A stretch of DNA of 38,915 nt, from the NCBI GenBank assembly GCA_021204605.1, contig JAJPZD010000137.1:1-38915 (forward strand). The letters run 5' to 3'. This stretch comes from Prevotella sp. (GTDB lineage: Bacteria > Bacteroidota > Bacteroidia > Bacteroidales > Bacteroidaceae). Below are positions 15,711 to 24,571 of this stretch, one piece after another. Numbering within the stretch: position 1 is the first letter of the stretch; the number at the start of each line of letters is the position of its first letter. The translations under genes were made by a program, and so were the position numbers. Under the pieces are notes generated by a model. That model was not told the origin of the DNA and did not search any database. It worked only from the letters and a program-made list of their open reading frames with translations.

Positions 15711-17495
15711 ATGACAGATATGAACAAGAAAAAAATCCAGTTTAGTCTCCTTTATAGGGACATGTGGCAGAGTTCCGGCAAATTCCAGCCACTTAAAGAC
15801 CAGTTAGAGAAGATTGCCCCAGTTATAATAGACATGGGCTGTTTCGCACGTGTGGAGACCAACGGTGGTGCTTTTGAGCAGGTCAACCTGATGGCGGGCG
15901 AGAATCCCAATGATGCTGTGCGTGCTTTCTGCAAGCCATTCAACGAGGTGGGCATCAAGACACACATGCTCGACCGTGGCCTTAACGCATTGCGTATGTA
16001 CCCTGTGCCCGATGATGTACGCCAGTTGATGTACAAGGTAAAGCATGCACAAGGTGTTGACATCCCGCGTATATTCTGCGGACTGAACGATGAGAGGAAC
16101 ATCATCCCGTCAATCAAGTGGGCGGCAGCAGCCGGCATGACACCACAGGCGACGCTTTGTATCACCAATTCACACGTGCATACAGTAGAGTACTACGCTA
16201 AGAAGGCCGACTTGTTTATCGAGGCCGGCGCACCGGAGATATGCTTGAAGGATATGGCGGGCATCGGCAGACCGGCTTTCTTGGGCAGGTTGACAAAGGC
16301 GATAAAAGACAAGCATCCTGACATTATCATTGAATATCACGGTCATTCCGGTCCTGGTCTTTCTATGGCTTCCATGCTTGAGGTTTGCCGCAACGGTGCT
16401 GACATCATTGATACGGCAATAGAGCCTTTGTCATGGGGTAAAGTGCATCCTGACGTTATTTCCGTGCGTGAAATGCTTGCAGATGCTGGTTTTGAAGTGC
16501 CTGAAATAAACATGAACGCATATATGCGTGCCAGAACGCTAACACAGGAGTTTATCGACGATTGGCTCGGCTATTTCATCAACCCTGCCAACAAGCATAC
16601 AAGTTCGCTGTTGCTCGGCTGCGGACTGCCTGGCGGTATGATGGGATCCATGATGGCAGACCTTGGAGGCATTCAAGGTGTGATCAACAATCTGAGGAAG
16701 AAGAAAGGAGAACCAGAACTGACCACCGACGATATGCTCGTGGCTCTGTTCAACGAGGTGGAATATGTATGGCCGAAAGTTGGCTTCCCGCCATTGGTAA
16801 CACCGTTCTCGCAATATGTCAAGAACATCGCCCTGTTCAACCTCCTCACACTCGAACAGGGAAAGGGACGCTATGTGATGATGGACGATTCTGTCTGGGG
16901 CATGATTCTCGGCAAATCAGGTAAGTTGCCAGGTGAATTGGCTCCCGAAATCATAGAACTTGCGAAAAAGCAAGGCAGGGAATTTGTAGATGTTGACCCG
17001 CATACTCTCTACCCTAATACCCTCGATGACTTCCGCAAGGAAATGGACGACAACGGCTGGGATTATGGCAAGGACAATGAGGAGCTATTCGAACTCGCCA
17101 TGCACCCGGAACAGTACCGCAACTACAAGAGCGGTCAGGCAAAGAAAAATTTCCTTGCTGAACTGCAGAAAGCAAAGGATGCTGCTCTTGGCAGCAAGGT
17201 CTCCGTCGAGGAGCTCACAGCCTTCAAACACGCAAAGGCAGACCCGATAACAGCTCCTTACAGCGGTCAGGTGTTCTGGGAAATCGGCGGCGGTAGTGTC
17301 GCAACTCCTACCGTTGAACCGTATATCGGCAAGCAATATGCCGAGGGGGACAATTTCTGCTATATGCACACGCCTTGGGGTGAGCTCCTTACCGTTCCTG
17401 CCGCACTCGGTGGAAAACTCGTTGAAATCAAGGCAAAACAGGGCACAAGAGTAAGAAGAGGAGACGTGATTGCCTATATTGAGAGAAACCATTAA
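15711..17495 (+). CDS. Oxaloacetate decarboxylase alpha / pyruvate carboxylase subunit B-type carboxyltransferase with degenerate C-terminal biotinyl-like domain
   Basis: LYRDMWQSSGKF, MGCFARVETNGGAFEQVNL, EICLKDMAGIGRPA, EYHGHSGPGLSMASMLE, ADIIDTAIEPLSWG are carboxyltransferase motifs. The C-terminal ~75 aa is biotinyl-like but has no AMKM. Confidence 0.88.
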   Translation: MTDMNKKKIQFSLLYRDMWQSSGKFQPLKDQLEKIAPVIIDMGCFARVETNGGAFEQVNLMAGENPNDAVRAFCKPFNEVGIKTHMLDRGLNALRMYPVPDDVRQLMYKVKHAQGVDIPRIFCGLNDERNIIPSIKWAAAAGMTPQATLCITNSHVHTVEYYAKKADLFIEAGAPEICLKDMAGIGRPAFLGRLTKAIKDKHPDIIIEYHGHSGPGLSMASMLEVCRNGADIIDTAIEPLSWGKVHPDVISVREMLADAGFEVPEINMNAYMRARTLTQEFIDDWLGYFINPANKHTSSLLLGCGLPGGMMGSMMADLGGIQGVINNLRKKKGEPELTTDDMLVALFNEVEYVWPKVGFPPLVTPFSQYVKNIALFNLLTLEQGKGRYVMMDDSVWGMILGKSGKLPGELAPEIIELAKKQGREFVDVDPHTLYPNTLDDFRKEMDDNGWDYGKDNEELFELAMHPEQYRNYKSGQAKKNFLAELQKAKDAALGSKVSVEELTAFKHAKADPITAPYSGQVFWEIGGGSVATPTVEPYIGKQYAEGDNFCYMHTPWGELLTVPAALGGKLVEIKAKQGTRVRRGDVIAYIERNH

Positions 17496-17540
17496 TTATA
17501 AATTGATAATATTACTGATTGGTTTCTTCGTTGCATAACC

Positions 17541-17576
17541 AAAAACGGCACTACAGATATTTGCAGTGCCGTTTTT
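17541..17576. terminator. Bidirectional intrinsic terminator hairpin
   Basis: AAAAACGGCACTacagatatttgcAGTGCCGTTTTT: perfect stem with A/T tails, between convergent genes. Confidence 0.85.
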
Positions 17577-17594
17577 ATGATTATTTAGAAGATT

Positions 17595-18221
17595 TCAGAA
17601 CATATACGTTAGCTGTACTGAATAGGTGTTGTCTTTGGGATTAATGGCCTTCCATTGGTCGGTAGGATTATGCAGGCTCTTGCTCCAACCGATGCCAAGT
17701 TGCCAATGCGAAACAATCACACCGACACATGTCTTGAAACCATAATCGAGACGCTTGTATTTACCGCTTTTGTAGATGTTGTCAATGTCATACTCGGGGA
17801 AACTCTCCGGCAGATTCTCAATCTTGCTGTTTCCCCAAAGACCGTAAGCGATGTATGGCCCCGCTTCTATGAACACTCCCATATTGTCGCTAAGATGATA
17901 GATGTATTTTGCCATAACCGGCAGTTCAAGTGAATAATACTTGCAGACCCAGTTGTGCCCGCTATCCCCATTCTCTGATATGTAAACCAAATTATCCTTC
18001 CAACCTTTCGATGTCAACAACAAGGCGACATTCATCGCCCAGTCGTTGTTCTTCTCTGTGAATGTATATTCACCTTTTATACCGACATCAAAACCGATAC
18101 GGCTATTGTAACCCTTTGGCTGGGAAATCAACAAACCTCCCGTTACACCGTATCTCAATTCCTGTGAATAAGAATACATGCTTACCAAACATAACAATAA
18201 CAGCAACAAATACTTTCGCAT
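17595..18221 (-). CDS. Outer-membrane beta-barrel (PorT-like) protein
   Basis: Signal peptide MRKYLLLLLLCLVSMYSYSQ, then ELRYGVTGGLLISQPKGYNSRIGFDVGIKGEY and a terminal aromatic-ended strand (YSVQLTYMF). Confidence 0.8.
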   Translation of the reverse strand: MRKYLLLLLLCLVSMYSYSQELRYGVTGGLLISQPKGYNSRIGFDVGIKGEYTFTEKNNDWAMNVALLLTSKGWKDNLVYISENGDSGHNWVCKYYSLELPVMAKYIYHLSDNMGVFIEAGPYIAYGLWGNSKIENLPESFPEYDIDNIYKSGKYKRLDYGFKTCVGVIVSHWQLGIGWSKSLHNPTDQWKAINPKDNTYSVQLTYMF

Positions 18222-18492
18222 ACTATATTCAAATTGAAAATTAAAAAAACACTGATAAAATCTTGGTGAATGTCAGGAACATAGAACTTAACAAAAGTAC
18301 AAATAATTTTCAACAATCGAAATTATTTTGCAATAAAACTGATATTTGCATGATTATCGGCATGACAACTTTAGTATTAGATTATAATTCAAAATGTAAA
18401 TATAGTTATGCTTTTCAACTCAATGCAGCAATTTATGAAAAACGAATTTCTTAAATTCTTTACATGTTTATCCTGTTGTTAGATATTTTTAT

Positions 18493-18500
18493 TATCTTTG
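18493..18500 (+). promoter_or_regulatory. Candidate -7 box (TATCTTTG) upstream of hsdM
   Basis: TAnnTTTG match 57 nt before the hsdM ATG; -33 element not clear. Confidence 0.35.
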
Positions 18501-18557
18501 CATGGTAAATAAAATCATTGGGATGTAAATTACAAAGGTTGGAATATTAATTTGAAA

Positions 18558-20150
18558 ATGGCTAAGAAAGCGACAAATAAGAAGAGCAATCTCCCGATGG
18601 AGGAGGTATTATGGAAAACGTGTGATGATTTGCGTGGTTCAATTGAGCCAAGCGAGTACAAGCACGTTGTACTGTCTTTGATATTCCTGAAATATGCGGG
18701 GTTCCATTTCGAGAAACGCCGTAGGGAGATTATTGCCGATGGATTGGAGGCTTTTGTCAACAAAGTGGAGTTCTATGCCGCGAAAAACGTGTTTTATCTT
18801 CCAGAAAACGCCAGATGGCAGTATCTGAAAGAAAACGCCAAACAGCCTAACATAGCAACAATAGTGGACAAGGCTCTTGCTGACATCGAAAAGGAGAACA
18901 AGCCATTGCATGGGGCATTGCCAAACAACTATTACAGTTCGATAGACATTAAGCCAGAGGTTCTTGGCTCACTCATAGACAAAATTGATGGACTTGACAA
19001 CATTCTTGTCTCGGCTGATGGCGATGACATAATAGGTCGTGTATATGAGTATTTTCTTTCTAAGTTTGCCATTAAAGAGGGAAAAGGAAAGGGCGAGTTT
19101 TATACGCCGAAAACCATCGTCAACCTCATTGCAGAGATGATAGAGCCATACGATGGCATAATCTATGACCCATGCTGCGGTTCTGGCGGCATGTTCGTAC
19201 AGTCAATGAAGTTTGTTGAGAGTCATCATGGCAACCGTCGCAAGGTATCTGTTTACGGTCAGGAATACACCACAACGACATTCAAACTTGCAAAGATGAA
19301 TCTTGCGATACGAGGCATTGCCGCCAACCTTGGAGACTATGCCGCAAATACATTTACAGATGACCTCCACAAAGACCTGAAAGCTGATTTTATCATGGCG
19401 AATCCGCCATTCAACCAGAAAAGCTGGAGAGGACAAAACCAGCTTGCTGATGACCCTCGTTGGGATGGCTATGAGACACCGCCTGTCTCGAATGCCAACT
19501 ATGCCTGGATTCTTAACATCATCAGTAAGCTGTCGTGCAACGGTGTTGCAGGATTTATCCTTGCCAATGGTGCATTGAGTGCCGATGGCGTTGAGGGTGA
19601 AATACGACGCAAGATTATTGAGCGCGGTCTTGTAGAGGCGATTGTAATTCTTCCCCGAAACCTTTTTTATTCCACAGACATATCCGTAACACTTTGGATT
19701 CTCAATGCGAACAAAAAGGCCCGCATTGTAAACCGCAATGGTGAGGAGATACATTACCGGGACCGTGAGAAAGAAATACTTTTCATAGACATGCGTCAAA
19801 TGGGCGAGCCTTTTGAGAAGAAATATGTCCGTTTTACCGATGATGACATTCAGAAAGTCGCTTCAACCTATCACAACTGGCAGCGTGAAGGGCATAACGA
19901 CACATACAAGGATATTCCCGAATTTTGCAAGTCTGTCAACATAGATGAACCTGATGGTGTTGCGGATAAAGGTTTCTCTCTCGTGCCTTCAAAATATATC
20001 GAGTTTGTCAACCGTGATGAGTCGGTTGATTTTGACACACGTATGAAAGAGTTGCAAACTGAACTAACCAACATTCTTCGTGCGGAAGATGAAAGCCGCA
20101 AAGATGTACTTGATGTTTTCAAAAACTATGGTTATGAAATCAAATTATAA
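18558..20150 (+). CDS. hsdM: Type I restriction-modification DNA methyltransferase subunit M
   Basis: GEFYTPKTIVNLIAEMIEPYDGIIYDPCCGSGGMFVQS (SAM-binding motif I) and ADFIMANPPFNQ (NPPF, motif IV). First ATG is at 18558; the ORF track uses TTG 18552. Confidence 0.95.
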   Translation: MAKKATNKKSNLPMEEVLWKTCDDLRGSIEPSEYKHVVLSLIFLKYAGFHFEKRRREIIADGLEAFVNKVEFYAAKNVFYLPENARWQYLKENAKQPNIATIVDKALADIEKENKPLHGALPNNYYSSIDIKPEVLGSLIDKIDGLDNILVSADGDDIIGRVYEYFLSKFAIKEGKGKGEFYTPKTIVNLIAEMIEPYDGIIYDPCCGSGGMFVQSMKFVESHHGNRRKVSVYGQEYTTTTFKLAKMNLAIRGIAANLGDYAANTFTDDLHKDLKADFIMANPPFNQKSWRGQNQLADDPRWDGYETPPVSNANYAWILNIISKLSCNGVAGFILANGALSADGVEGEIRRKIIERGLVEAIVILPRNLFYSTDISVTLWILNANKKARIVNRNGEEIHYRDREKEILFIDMRQMGEPFEKKYVRFTDDDIQKVASTYHNWQREGHNDTYKDIPEFCKSVNIDEPDGVADKGFSLVPSKYIEFVNRDESVDFDTRMKELQTELTNILRAEDESRKDVLDVFKNYGYEIKL

Positions 20151-21219
20151 GCGTCTTGGCGATTATATCCGACAAGTGGATGTCCGCAATAGTGATTTGA
20201 CGGTAAACAAGCTACTTGGATTGAGTATATCCAAAGAGTTTATCCCTTCTATTGCAAACACTATCGGAACTGATATGTCAACTTATAAGATTGTCAAACC
20301 ATACCAATTTGCATACGTTCCTGTAACATCACGCAATGGCGAAAAAATTACTGTTTCACTTTATAAAGGAAACGAAGATTGTATTATCTCGCAAGCTTAT
20401 ATTGTATTTGATATTATTGACAATGAAGAACTTTTGCCAGAATATCTTATGATGTGGTTTAGGCGACCAGAATTTGACCGTTATGCACGTTTCAAATCAC
20501 ATGGTTCAGCACGTGAGGTTTTTGAATGGGATGAAATGTGCAATGTCCTGTTATCTGTCCCCCCTATTGAAGAACAGCGTAAGATAGCAGAAGAATATAA
20601 AGCCTTGGAGCAACGTATAGCAAACAACAATCGTCTTATCGCCACACTCGAATCAACTGCACAAACAATCTACAAAAAAATGTTCGTCGATGATATCGAT
20701 GAAGAAAACCTTCCAAATGGGTGGAGAATGGGAAAAATAAAAGATATTGCTAATTGTTCCTATGGTAAAATGCCGAATCTAAAAAACAAAGGCAATATTC
20801 CCGTTTTTAGCGGATATGGAGTTGTAGGTTCATGTGAAGAAGAAATGTTCTCAAAACAACATATCATTGTAATTGCTCGAGGAGATTCTGGTTCAGGCCG
20901 TGTTGTCCGATCTCCTAAAAAGTTTTTTCTGACAAATTTAGCCATAGCAATACTCCTTAAAGATGAACGATACCGAGAATATCTATATCAATATTTGCAG
21001 ACACAAGACACATATTCACTGCGAACTGGTTCAGCCCAAGCGCAAGTAACGATTAATAATCTTGAAGATTTTGATATTATGATCCCCCCACTATCAAAAT
21101 GTGAGGATTACTATAATACCGTAACATATCTTTATAAATACATTGATTTAATCAAGAAAGAAGAAAAAGTTTTAACAACTATTCTTTCATTACTACTTAC
21201 GAAATTAACAAAAATATAA
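20134..21219 (+). CDS. hsdS: Type I restriction-modification specificity subunit S
   Basis: Two TRD-like halves, each followed by a conserved PPIEEQRKIAEEYKALEQRI / PPLSKCEDYYNTVTYLYKYIDLIKKEE helix region. Likely start MKSNYKRLGDYI at 20134, overlapping the hsdM stop. Confidence 0.9.
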   Translation: MKSNYKRLGDYIRQVDVRNSDLTVNKLLGLSISKEFIPSIANTIGTDMSTYKIVKPYQFAYVPVTSRNGEKITVSLYKGNEDCIISQAYIVFDIIDNEELLPEYLMMWFRRPEFDRYARFKSHGSAREVFEWDEMCNVLLSVPPIEEQRKIAEEYKALEQRIANNNRLIATLESTAQTIYKKMFVDDIDEENLPNGWRMGKIKDIANCSYGKMPNLKNKGNIPVFSGYGVVGSCEEEMFSKQHIIVIARGDSGSGRVVRSPKKFFLTNLAIAILLKDERYREYLYQYLQTQDTYSLRTGSAQAQVTINNLEDFDIMIPPLSKCEDYYNTVTYLYKYIDLIKKEEKVLTTILSLLLTKLTKI

Positions 21220-21273
21220 TACGAACCGAAATTCGTTCTTTAATACTTACAAAGATAGGACAATAGAAACAGT

Positions 21274-24200
21274 ATGGCAACATTCAATGAGGCACAATTA
21301 GAGCAGGCGTTTATCGAGCTTTTCAAGAAAGAGGGCTACGATTACGTATATGGGGACAACATCGAGCGAGACCATCGTGATGTAATTCTCTATAATGACC
21401 TGCGTGCCTTTCTGAATAGCAGATACAAGAAAGTAGATATTACAGATGATGAAATAACAAGAGTGATTCAACGTCTTGAAGCAACTGAGGGCGGAGGAAT
21501 ATATGCGGAAAACGTTGAAGCGATGCGACTGATTCAAGAGGGTTGCTCAATAAAGCGGACAATCACAAAGCTGCCTAATCTATTTGTGAATTTCATTGAC
21601 TATGAGGATATAGACAAGAACAACTTTAAGTTCGTCAATCAGTTTGAAATTGATGGGGAAAACCGCCGAATACCCGACGGCATTGTCTTTGTGAACGGCA
21701 TTCCGTTGGTTGTATTTGAATTCAAGAATGCTATAAAGGAGAATACCACAATAGAAAACGCATACAGACAGTTGACAAACCGTTATCGCCGTGATATTCC
21801 CAAACTGTTCCGTTATAATGCCTTTCTGGTTATCAGTGATGGAGTGAACAACCGAATCGGGTCGTTGTTCTCATCGTACGAGAATTTTTATGGCTGGCAC
21901 AAAACAGAGGCAACAGACACCATACTCAACAAGGCTTTTGATTCCATGTTCACTATGATGAGCGGATTGTTCCGCAAGAGCCGACTGCTTGATGTGGTGC
22001 ATAACTTCATATTCTTCCCTGACACCCCAAAGCATGAGGACAAGATTGTTTGCCGTTATCCGCAATATTTCGCCACAACAGAATTGTTTAAGAACGTGTT
22101 GGAACATTCACGCATAAAATACGATGGGGATGGCAAAGGTGGAACATATTTCGGTGCTACTGGTTGCGGCAAGTCGTTCACCATGCTTTTCCTTGCCCGC
22201 CAATTAATGCGGTGCAAGCATTTAAGCAGTCCTACGATAGTGCTTATCACCGACCGCACCGACCTCGATGACCAACTTGCCAAGACATTTCTCAATGCCA
22301 AGAAGTTTATTGGTGACTCCCATATCGTGCAGGTAAACAGTCGTGATGACCTGAAAAACCAACTTGACAACCGCACGGCAGGAGGAGTATTTCTTACAAC
22401 AATTCAGAAATTCGTGGAAACTACAGGTTTGTTGAGCAAGCGAGCTAACATTATCTGTATATCAGATGAAGCCCACCGCTCACAGGCTGGCATCACACAA
22501 AAAACCACTATCTCTGAAAAGGGAGTGAAACAACACTATGGCTTTGCCAAATATCTTAGAGATTCATTTCCCAACGCCACATACATTGGATTTACAGGTA
22601 CACCTCTCGACAATACCACCAGAATATTCGGCAAGATTGTTGACCGCTATACTATGACAGAGGCAGTGGCAGATGGTATAACCAGCAAAATCGTCTATGA
22701 GGGGCGTGCCGCCAAGGTGATGATCGATTCCGAAAAAGTCCAGGAGATTGAGAAATATTATGAGGAGTGCAAGAAAGAAGGGGCAAATGACTATCAGATT
22801 GATGAGAGCAAGAAAACGATGACACGGATTGATGTCATTCTGAATGACCCCGACTTGCTAAAAAGAATCGCGCAGGATATAGTGGAGCATTATGAAAAGC
22901 GAGTAGCTGAAGGCTCAACGGTGGAGGGCAAGGCAATGATAGTATGCAGTTGTCGCCCCATTGCCTGGAATCTCTTTCAGGCAATAACCAAAATCCGTCC
23001 TGAGTGGCGTGAGGAGAAGGAATGTGTTGCTGGTGAGACTCTCACAGAGAAAGAGAGGAAAGAGATTATGCCTATGCCCCGAATTGCCATGGTGATAACA
23101 CGTGACAAGGATAAAGACAGCGATGAACTGTATAATCTTCTTGGCAATGACGACTACCGTAAAAAACTCGACAAGCAGTTCAAGGAAGTGAAAAGCAACT
23201 TCAAGATTGCCATTGTGGTGGATATGTGGATAACGGGATTTGACGTGCCTTGTCTCGATACAATGTATTGTTTCAAACCTCTCCACATGCATACCTTGAT
23301 TCAGACAATCTCACGTGTCAACAGAGTATATCCAGGCAAAGAGAAAGGGCTTGTTGTGGATTATTTGGGTATAAAACGACAGATGAACGAAGCCCTACAT
23401 GTGTATGCCGGCAACAGTGATGTTGAAGGGCCTGACCTTGAAACGATTGAAACATCTGTCAAAGTAGTTAAAGACGAACTCGACATTATCCGAAAACTGT
23501 TCCGCAAATTTGAGTATGCCGCATATTTTAACTCTAAACCACTCGATCAATTGAATATTTTGCAGAACGCTGCGGAGTTCATACAAAAGACAAAGGAAAC
23601 AGAAACCCGTTTTATGAACCACTGCAAGAAGATGAAATTGGCGTACGATATTTGCTGCAATTCATTAGACATTTCACATAATGATGATAACGACATTCAT
23701 TTCTTCATAGCTGTCCGTTCGATAATATTCAAACTGACCCGTGGAAACGCACCGGATGCGGTGAAGATGAATAAACATGTCGCTGAAATGCTGAAAGATG
23801 CTCTTATATCAAATGAAGTAGAGGAAATAAACAAGATTGGTGTCGCCAACGATAAGGAAATTGACCTGCTCTCATCTGAATATATGGAAAGAATAGAGAA
23901 AATTCCATATAAGAATACAAAGGTAAAGCTGATGGAACAGTTGTTGAGAAAAGTCATTGATTCGTTCCGTAAGATAAACAAACAGATGGGTGTTGATTTC
24001 ACAAAACGGCTGAATGATATCGTGAAAAAATACAATGACCGTTCTGACGATGCCGCACTTGCCAACGATGTCATAGATGATGTAGTCAATGAAATGAAAC
24101 AGCTGTTTAAAGATGTGGCAAAAGAGCGCAAGGCAGGAAACGCATTAGGTCTTACCATAGAGGAAAAGGCATTCTTCGACATCCTCAAAGCCGTCGCCAT

Positions 24201-24528
24201 TAAATATCATTTCATTGACAAATTCCCTGATGAAAAACTCTCCGAACTCGCAAGGCAAATAAAAGAAATGGTAGAAGAACAATCTGATGTAGATGATTGG
24301 CTAAACCGTAATGACCTTAAAGCCGAACTCAAGATGAACGTAATTGTTTTACTTGCACGTGCAGGTTATCCCCCAATAACCCATGATGAGGTTTACAAAG
24401 ATATTCTTGAACAGGCAGAGAATTACAAACGGCATCAGTCAGGTTTTTATAAAACACATGAAGAACAATATTTAAATGCCGCCGACCAATCGGTTGATGA
24501 AGGAGGATACAACAAAAGAAACGAATAG
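21274..24528 (+). CDS. hsdR: Type I restriction endonuclease subunit R
   Basis: PDGIVFVNGIPLVVFEFKNA (nuclease motif), FGATGCGKSFTMLFLA (Walker A), ICISDEAHRSQAG (DEAH box), FTGTPLDNTTRIFG, LIQTISRVNRVYPGKEKGLVVDYLG. Confidence 0.95.
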   Translation: MATFNEAQLEQAFIELFKKEGYDYVYGDNIERDHRDVILYNDLRAFLNSRYKKVDITDDEITRVIQRLEATEGGGIYAENVEAMRLIQEGCSIKRTITKLPNLFVNFIDYEDIDKNNFKFVNQFEIDGENRRIPDGIVFVNGIPLVVFEFKNAIKENTTIENAYRQLTNRYRRDIPKLFRYNAFLVISDGVNNRIGSLFSSYENFYGWHKTEATDTILNKAFDSMFTMMSGLFRKSRLLDVVHNFIFFPDTPKHEDKIVCRYPQYFATTELFKNVLEHSRIKYDGDGKGGTYFGATGCGKSFTMLFLARQLMRCKHLSSPTIVLITDRTDLDDQLAKTFLNAKKFIGDSHIVQVNSRDDLKNQLDNRTAGGVFLTTIQKFVETTGLLSKRANIICISDEAHRSQAGITQKTTISEKGVKQHYGFAKYLRDSFPNATYIGFTGTPLDNTTRIFGKIVDRYTMTEAVADGITSKIVYEGRAAKVMIDSEKVQEIEKYYEECKKEGANDYQIDESKKTMTRIDVILNDPDLLKRIAQDIVEHYEKRVAEGSTVEGKAMIVCSCRPIAWNLFQAITKIRPEWREEKECVAGETLTEKERKEIMPMPRIAMVITRDKDKDSDELYNLLGNDDYRKKLDKQFKEVKSNFKIAIVVDMWITGFDVPCLDTMYCFKPLHMHTLIQTISRVNRVYPGKEKGLVVDYLGIKRQMNEALHVYAGNSDVEGPDLETIETSVKVVKDELDIIRKLFRKFEYAAYFNSKPLDQLNILQNAAEFIQKTKETETRFMNHCKKMKLAYDICCNSLDISHNDDNDIHFFIAVRSIIFKLTRGNAPDAVKMNKHVAEMLKDALISNEVEEINKIGVANDKEIDLLSSEYMERIEKIPYKNTKVKLMEQLLRKVIDSFRKINKQMGVDFTKRLNDIVKKYNDRSDDAALANDVIDDVVNEMKQLFKDVAKERKAGNALGLTIEEKAFFDILKAVAIKYHFIDKFPDEKLSELARQIKEMVEEQSDVDDWLNRNDLKAELKMNVIVLLARAGYPPITHDEVYKDILEQAENYKRHQSGFYKTHEEQYLNAADQSVDEGGYNKRNE

Positions 24529-24571
24529 ACATTTATAAAAAAGATTCCTTTAGTATGGATCCCCGATAATA

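Noticed and set aside
18224-18550. Possible small RNA or ORF (18263-18454, 63 aa) in the gap before hsdM
   Set aside because: Very AT-rich, no structural or coding signature beyond a -7 box for hsdM.
19203-19799. 198-aa minus-strand ORF inside hsdM
   Set aside because: Shadow ORF opposite conserved methyltransferase motifs; composition not protein-like.
20134-21219. Invertible hsdS shufflon
   Set aside because: Only one hsdS copy, no flanking recombinase and no long inverted repeats visible within the window.
23697-24200. 167-aa minus-strand ORF inside hsdR
   Set aside because: Ser/Phe-rich antisense translation of a Lys/Asp-rich region; typical shadow ORF.
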